Below are positions 58,780 through 64,000 of a stretch of 64,000 bases of DNA, piece by piece. Position 1 is the stretch's first letter. Each line of letters starts with the position of its first letter. Position numbers and translations under genes: made by a program. The notes beneath the pieces are model-generated. The model did no database searches. It was not told the origin of the DNA and was given only the letters and a program-made list of their open reading frames with translations. This DNA is from Allodiplogaster sudhausi. Its lineage: Eukaryota; Nematoda; Chromadorea; Rhabditida; Diplogasteridae. The DNA lies in the NCBI GenBank assembly GCA_945643635.1, contig CALZFC010000356.1:2437001-2501000 (forward strand), read 5' to 3'.

Positions 58780-59838
58780 AACGTCTTCGCCTTTTCTCTT
58801 CCAGTACCCTCTTCCTTCTCCCCCTTTATCTTTCGCCATCCCTTTCCCCTCTCCTCCCCCTTCTCCACTCTCACCGGGCTGCTCTCGCTCTGTCTACCCT
58901 CAATCTCTCCCTATCTCTTTCTCTCTTTTTCTCTCTCTCTCTCGCAACCTCGCTTCCTTTACACTTTCCCTTCCATCCATTTCTCTTCCAGTACCCTCTT
59001 CGTCCTCCCTCTTTATCACTCCATCCCTTTTCCCTCTTCTGCCCCTTCTCTCCTCTAACCGGGCTGCTCTCGCTCTGTCTTCTCTCTTTCTCTCTCTCTC
59101 TCTCGCAACCTTGCTTCCTTTACGCTTTCCCTTATATCCATTTCTCTTCCAGTACCATCTTCCTCCTCCCCTTTATCACTCCATCCCTTTTCCCTCTCCT
59201 GCCCCTTCTCTCCTCTAACCGGGCTGCTCTCGCTCTGTCTACCCTCAAGCTCTCTCTATCTCTTTCTTTATTTCTCTCCTTCTCACACACTCTCTCTTTC
59301 TCGCAACCTCGCTTCCTTTACGCTTTCCCTTATTTCCATTTCTCTTCCAGTACCATCTTCCTCCTCCCCCTTTATCACTCCATCCCTTTTCCCTCTCCTG
59401 CCCCTTCTCTCCTCTAACCGGGCTGCTCTCGCTCTGTGTACCCTCAATCTCTCTCTATCTCTTTCTCTATTTCTCTCTTTCTCTCTCTCTCTCTCTCGCG
59501 ACCTCGCTTAGTTTACCTTTCCCTCATATCCATTTCTCTTCCAGTACCATCTTCCTCCTCCCCCTTTATCACTCCATCCCTTTTCCCTCTCCTGCCCCTT
59601 CTCTCCTCTAACCGGGCTGCTCTCGCTCTGTCTATCCTCAATCTCTCTCTATCTCTTTCTCTATTTCTCTCCTTCTCACACACTCTCTCTCTCTCTCGCA
59701 ACCTCGCTTCCTTTACGCTTTCCCTTATATCCATTTCTCTTCCAGTACCATCTTCCTCCTCCCCCTTTATCACTCCATCCCTTTTCCCTCTCCTGCCCCT
59801 TCTCTCCTCTAACCGGGCTGCTGTCGCTCTGTCTACCC
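58780..59838 (+). repeat. ~190-bp pyrimidine-rich tandem repeat
   Basis: The block CTCTTCCAGTACC...AACCGGGCTGCTCTCGCTC recurs at about 58796, 58986, 59147, 59340, 59536 and 59736 (spacing 161-200). The array continues after the hAT element at 63478-63690, so the transposon inserted into it. Confidence 0.9.
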
Positions 59839-60378
59839 CAGGGATGGTCAAAACCAGGCCCGGGCCGGCCCGGCCCGGCCCGCCTTCCTTGCGGGCCGGG
59901 CCGGGCCGGGCCCACTATCCTTACGGGCCGGGCCGGGCCGGGCCCACTATCCTTACGGGCCGGGCCGGGCCGGGCCCTTCAAATTGCGGGCCCGGCCCGG
60001 GCCGGGCCGAGGGTAAAAATATGAAGGCGGGCCGGGCCCGGGCCCATAAAGTTCTTTGCGGGCCGGGCCGGGACGGGCCGGGCCCGGGCCTGCTTTCTTG
60101 AGCTGGAGAAAAAGCAGAAAATTCTCGTTCGCTTGGAATCTTATTTTAACACGTTATTTTTATCGGCTTAAAGGCAGATAAAGACTGTAATTCTGAAATG
60201 CAAGTAGCAATTGAGATACGAGTAGTCAATGAAATCAACAACTGGAAAAATATGTTAGCCAACAAGCAACTCGTCAATATAAAAACTGTGGTTATAGATT
60301 TTGTAAATAAAAATGAGCTGCAGAAAAGGGAAGAGAGGCAGACAGGATTCTAATGCTGAAATACGACTAGCGATTTTA

Positions 60379-62692
60379 TTACGAGTTGTCAGTATCATCG
60401 TCTTCCTCATCTACTCCAACAACTACAGTGCGATTCATGGAAGCGGTGATGAGGGCTTGAATACTGGAGTCTGAGAGGCGGTGTCTATAGTCACTGACAA
60501 GGTGGTGCAACCTCGAAAAGGAGCGCTCCGTCTGCGCACTAGTGGCCGGCACAGAAAGAATGGAAAGAGCCAAGGGACTAAGGGAAGGCATGCTGGCCTG
60601 CTTGTTTGTCCAATACTCAAGTGGATTTGGGAAGGATGGTCGGGTGAGGTAAAATTCGTCAATCTCATCTCGCAGAGATCGAATCTCTGCGTCATCATCA
60701 CCCATGAGAAGAGAATCCGTTGCATCCGCATCCACAGCCACAGCCTGCGACGAACTTCTAGATGACGTAGTGTGGACGAAGGAAGAGTCAATCTCTTCAA
60801 TGTCATCTTTGCACTGAAAAATAATTGTTTTAATTAAAATGCCAGGATTTAGATTTGAAATAAACCTTAGTAAGAAAACGATTGTTCTTGCTGAAGTGTG
60901 AACGCATGCGTGATGCGCGCGTGTCTAGAAGAGAGGCTGCACAATGAAGTGGGCAGAAGAAATCCTTCTCGATTTCATTGAATGCAGAGAGCAGTGACTC
61001 AGAAAAGGCCTTTTCAATGGCGGTCCCAGATTCCGCTGCTTTCTCCAGTCCTTTTATTCCGAGCACGTACGGGACCACCAGGCCAATTGTACAGTCGTTA
61101 GACTACAAGAAGTGATGACCAATAATAAATTATAAGCACGCATAAAAGCTTAAGCAACCTGCAACTTCTTGATTGGTGTCTCAAAAAGAGACATCAGCTT
61201 GATGAACGACATCAGCTCCTCTCTCTTGCCGTCAAGGAAGCGGACAGCTTCCTCAAGTAGCAAAATACATGGCTGGTTCCGATGAATAAAACTAGAAAAT
61301 AGGATTATAACGAACAGCAAAACTTGTTGTGTCGGTGGAGTCGAGTGCGTCAACGAGGTTGTCCAGACAATCGCTAACATCGTGCATTGTGTGTGCTGCT
61401 GAGAGCCATCTGGTGGACACGTATGCACGCGGCATGCGATATCCAGAAAACTCCTTAACAAAGGTGTTAGCAATATCAAAGAAGGTAATACAGCTAAAAT
61501 AACTAACAGCTTTGCGAGAGCGCATATAGTTTGCTACAGTGGATGCAGCCTTCTGAATCTTCACTGCAGTTTTAGCTACTTCTGAGTGTTCCTTGGCTGC
61601 GCCAGCATATGGAAAGAAGCCTCTCTTTGCCCATGTGTTAAGGCGGTGGGCAGCGCAGGCAACATCTGCACAACGAACGATTGTTAAAATAAATACAAAT
61701 ACATACTAAACATACTCATGGGGAAGAAGTCCCTTCCCGTCTTCAGAACATTTGCTCCAGCATCCGAAACAAATACGAATCTTTTTCCCAGCTGAGAATG
61801 CAAACCATGTGGCCTACACGCATCTTGCAACTGTATGAAGATCTGCAGTGAATTAATAGTCTGCGAATAGTCTGCGAAATTTATATTCGCGATAACAAAA
61901 ACTAACGTATTCAGCTGTCTTCGACTCATCTCCTGCCGCTAAGAAGCCCAGAGTCCGCGCGACACAGGCTCCATTCTTCAGGAAATGGACAACTACCGAC
62001 GCATATGATCGACCGCCTCTCTCGCCGTAGTCGCAACTGATAGCGATGAATCGTGATGACGAATAGGCCTCTTGTACCTGAATAATGGAGTTCATATACA
62101 TTCATATCAACACATTTCTCACCTCAACCGTGAGACCCTTCATCACATCTGCTGAGATCGATTGTGCTGACCTAGCAATGGTATGCCGAGATGGCAACTC
62201 ATCTGATACTCCGGTAGCCATCCTGGAAGAATTAAAACAAAACTGACTGAAATTATTGAAAAATGATAAACGCACGGGAGCTGAACAATCGACTTGTAAA
62301 GCTCAGCAAAATCTGACGATGCCAAAGAGTTGAATGAGGAGCCGCTATTGATAGCATAACGGCCTAGTGCGTGAGTCAGACTTCTTTTTCCTTCGGGTCC
62401 CAAGCAAGGCACAAAATGCTTCTTGATAGAAGGCTGGCTGGAAGACGACCCTTCTCCCTCGTGTACTCGCTTGTTGTGGCGGCTAAATAGAGAGCATACT
62501 GACAAGCTAAACAGGTCATGCAAAAACTCACGAGATGTGTCCTCCCGCCGTGGACTTGAAAAAAACGGGAGGAGTGCAACGAATGCACGCGCGAAACGTC
62601 GTCTTCATATGCGGAGCATCGTCCGCGTCTCGGTAGTAAACATCCACTAACCCGCGAGTTTTCTCTTTGTACACTAACAAAGATGCCTCCAT
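60379..62692 (-). CDS. hAT transposase, BED zinc finger and hAT C-terminal domain
   Basis: Nine exons: 62692-62532, 62482-62276, 62222-62123, 62077-61907, 61842-61716, 61665-61316, 61272-61159, 61102-60866, 60813-60379. Total 1902 nt, exactly 634 codons with stop; no internal stop or frameshift seen. The N-terminus has a BED-type finger (CIRC...GGHIS, RHNKRVHE). The core contains FIAISCDYG and RFVFVSDAGANV, which may carry the catalytic Asp residues, CAAHRLNTW and VSTRWLSAAHTM, which are hAT landmarks. The C-terminus has SAQTERSFSRLHHLVSDYR, the hAT dimerisation region. The enzyme would cut at the CAGGGATG ends and make 8-bp duplications. The start codon lies in DNA copied from the kinase gene at 52.6 kb. 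Likely capable of producing full protein if transcribed. Confidence 0.92.
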
Positions 62693-63052
62693 TGTTGCGT
62701 ACTCTGGAAAATGATCACCTTTGCATATTACATCTTGCTCTTTAGTTTGACAGCCGATACTTTTACAATTGAATAGAGCATGTCAGTATCCTTCGATCAA
62801 GGCCTGCCCTAGGAATGTTTTTTTTCCGAAATTTTTTCGAATTTGTTCAACAAAATTGGTTACAGGATATGGCTCGTCATGGTGAATGAAATTGACAATA
62901 CATCAAACCTGAAAAAATCTCCGCGTGAGACCAGGTAAAGTAAGAATATAATTTACATTTGTCGCTTCTTACTTAGTATTAGACAACCAGCTTGGTGTCA
63001 TTGGATAGCTAATTTAACGTGCTTTAATGTTCATGTGGGATGATTTTATTTT
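62685..63052 (-). other. Captured kinase-gene segment within the hAT element
   Basis: Near-identical to 52640-53014: intron sequence, the CCAG splice acceptor and the first exon bases ending ACAATGGAGGC. The transposase ATG is inside this copied exon piece (host reading ATMEAD, transposon reading MEAS). It may supply promoter, leader and start codon. Confidence 0.85.
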
Positions 63053-63163
63053 GGTCCAAGTCTTCTTTTGTAAGCTCGCTGGCCGGTTTCTGCGGTGGTT
63101 GCCAAGTCGATGGCCTGTCGCTGAGCTCGACTAATTCTACGTCGGGCTCATCCACGACTAAAT
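63053..63163 (-). CDS. Exon-like segment inside the hAT element
   Basis: After a TATATTTAG acceptor at 63164 the minus strand is open as VVDEPDVELVELSDRPSTW, QPPQKPASELTKEDLDQ, then runs into the captured kinase intron and a stop. Protein-like and with a retained acceptor, it looks like a second captured host exon; no donor copy is present in this window. Confidence 0.45.
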
Positions 63164-63477
63164 ATAATGCTTTAAAACAAAACAATAGGAAAAACAACAA
63201 CGAAAAGGGTGTGTGGCGTATTTTTTGGGGCTCTAATTGCTTCTTGCATCATCATGTTCAGGGCCCGGGCTGAGCCCGGGCCGGGCCCGGGCCTAAGTTT
63301 TTAAACGCGGGCCGGGCCGGGCCGGCCTATGGGGTAAGCGGGCCGGGCCGGGCCGGGCCTGTAGGGTAAACGGGCCGGGCCGGGCCGGGCCCGTATTTCC
63401 AGATATGGGCCCGGGCCCGCCAAATTAGCAACGGGCCGGGCCGGGCTCGGCCCGCTTTGATCATCCCTGGTCTACCC

Positions 63478-63692
63478 TCAATCTCTCTCTATCTCTTTCT
63501 CTCTCTCGCGACCTCGCTTAGTTTACCTTTCCCTCATATCCATTTCTCTTCCAGTACCATCTTCCTCCTCCCCCTTTATCACTCCATCCCTTTTCCCTCT
63601 ATTCCCTCTCCTGCCCCTTCTCTCCTCTAACCGGGCTGCTCTCGCTCTGTCTACCCTCAATCTCTCTCTATCTCTTTCTCACTTTCTTTCTT
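63478..63692 (+). repeat. Continuation of the ~190-bp tandem repeat
   Basis: Same unit as 58780-59838, separated from it by the hAT insertion. Confidence 0.9.
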
Positions 63693-63776
63693 ACCTGCCA
63701 GGCTCGCCGTCTTCCAGAAGAAGGAGCACGACTGAGCAGGCAGGGGAGATCGCCAGGTCAGCACACTCAGCGTCCT
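63692..63776 (-). CDS. Possible 85-nt exon
   Basis: Between a GATTGCAG acceptor (63777) and a GTAAGA donor (63691) the minus strand is open in two frames; one reads DAECADLAISPACSVVLLLL followed by EDGEPG. It could be an upstream exon of the kinase-related gene on this strand. Unproven. Confidence 0.35.
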
Positions 63777-63824
63777 GCAATCATTCCAGAATTGAATTAG
63801 GGAACGAGAGAACTGTAGAATGGA

Positions 63825-63855
63825 AAGAGAGAGAGCGAGAGAGAGAAAGAGAGAG

Positions 63856-63887
<32 letters not shown>

Positions 63888-63890
63888 GTG
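63825..63890. repeat. GA/TA microsatellite
   Basis: GAGAGA flanking a short TATATATATATA core; no gene from here to the window end. Confidence 0.8.
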
Positions 63891-64000
63891 ATAGGCATAA
63901 AAACGGTTTAACATAGTGATGATCAAATCACTAAAAACAAGGAAGGTGCACAGTGAAAGATGAAGAGCCCATTAAAATGAACCGCTGAATAAAAGCAGAA

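Larger units (their letters stand above)
59839..63469 (-). mobile_element. Full-length hAT DNA transposon
   Basis: Left end CAGGGATGGTCAAAACC at 59839; right end (reverse complement) CAGGGATGATCAAAGC ending at 63469. Both ends continue into GGGCC/GGCCC subterminal arrays (to about 60095 and from about 63257). The flanks carry an exact 8-bp duplication, GTCTACCC, at 59831-59838 and 63470-63477, which restores the minisatellite unit when one copy is removed. It encodes a transposase on the minus strand and carries a host-derived segment between transposase and right end. The 239-bp MITE at 3979 has the same termini. Confidence 0.96.

Noticed and set aside
58691..60101. Frames of 97-221 codons in the 190-bp array
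   Set aside because: Pyrimidine-rich satellite read as Ser/Leu/Pro; no evidence of a gene.

Overview
This is a eukaryotic nuclear window from an animal with short exons (often 60-170 nt) and introns ending in T-rich TTTTCAG acceptors. The protein content points to a nematode: a serpentine chemoreceptor of the Str/Srh type, a secreted ShK-domain protein, a nematode-style PDZ protein, divergent PP1-like phosphatases and a nuclear receptor. A diplogastrid-like worm is possible but not shown. Few loci are clean. Many gene copies carry frameshifts, lost catalytic residues or missing exons, and transposons, foldbacks, minisatellites and GA/CT tracts fill the rest. Some single-base frameshifts, mainly in homopolymers, could be assembly errors.

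Layout. 1-5.4 kb: repeats, including nested inverted-repeat elements, a hAT MITE and an AT-rich ORF. 5.4-10.5 kb (+): a long multi-exon gene with zinc-finger-like N-terminus, proline-rich, RS and RGG regions. 12.3-13.9 kb (-): a nuclear receptor locus with damaged DNA-binding domain. 14.1-14.5 kb (-): a small RING-like gene. 16.7-18.2 kb (-): an intact secreted Cys-rich/Thr-rich/ShK protein. 21.0-23.4 kb (+): two paralogous secreted Gly/Ala/Tyr-rich genes. 24.2-25.4 kb (-): a chemoreceptor. 26.3-29.2 kb and 34.5-36.3 kb (-): two degenerate PP1-like phosphatases. 30.7-32.0 kb: a 1.3 kb foldback. 33.0-34.1 kb: a decayed copy of the RS/RGG gene 3' end.

37.6-45.6 kb holds an M1 aminopeptidase locus. 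The minus-strand gene has lost part of its zinc-site exon, and its 3' end is amplified in two nested tandem arrays (316 bp and 663 bp periods); an inverted partial copy lies beside it. 46.3-47.0 kb (+) is a PDZ gene and 48.8-49.6 kb (-) an unknown helical protein.

50.8-58.7 kb (-) carries two kinase-related units in tandem. The downstream one ends in about 20 copies of a 14-residue Ser/Thr/Ala/Pro repeat. The upstream one has a hAT-type MITE inside a coding exon. 59.84-63.47 kb is a full-length hAT transposon with a perfect 8-bp target duplication and a transposase that reads as an intact 9-exon, 633-residue frame. Its 5' region, up to the transposase start codon, is a copy of an intron/exon piece of the kinase gene 10 kb away. 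This host-fragment capture is the most interesting signal in the window.
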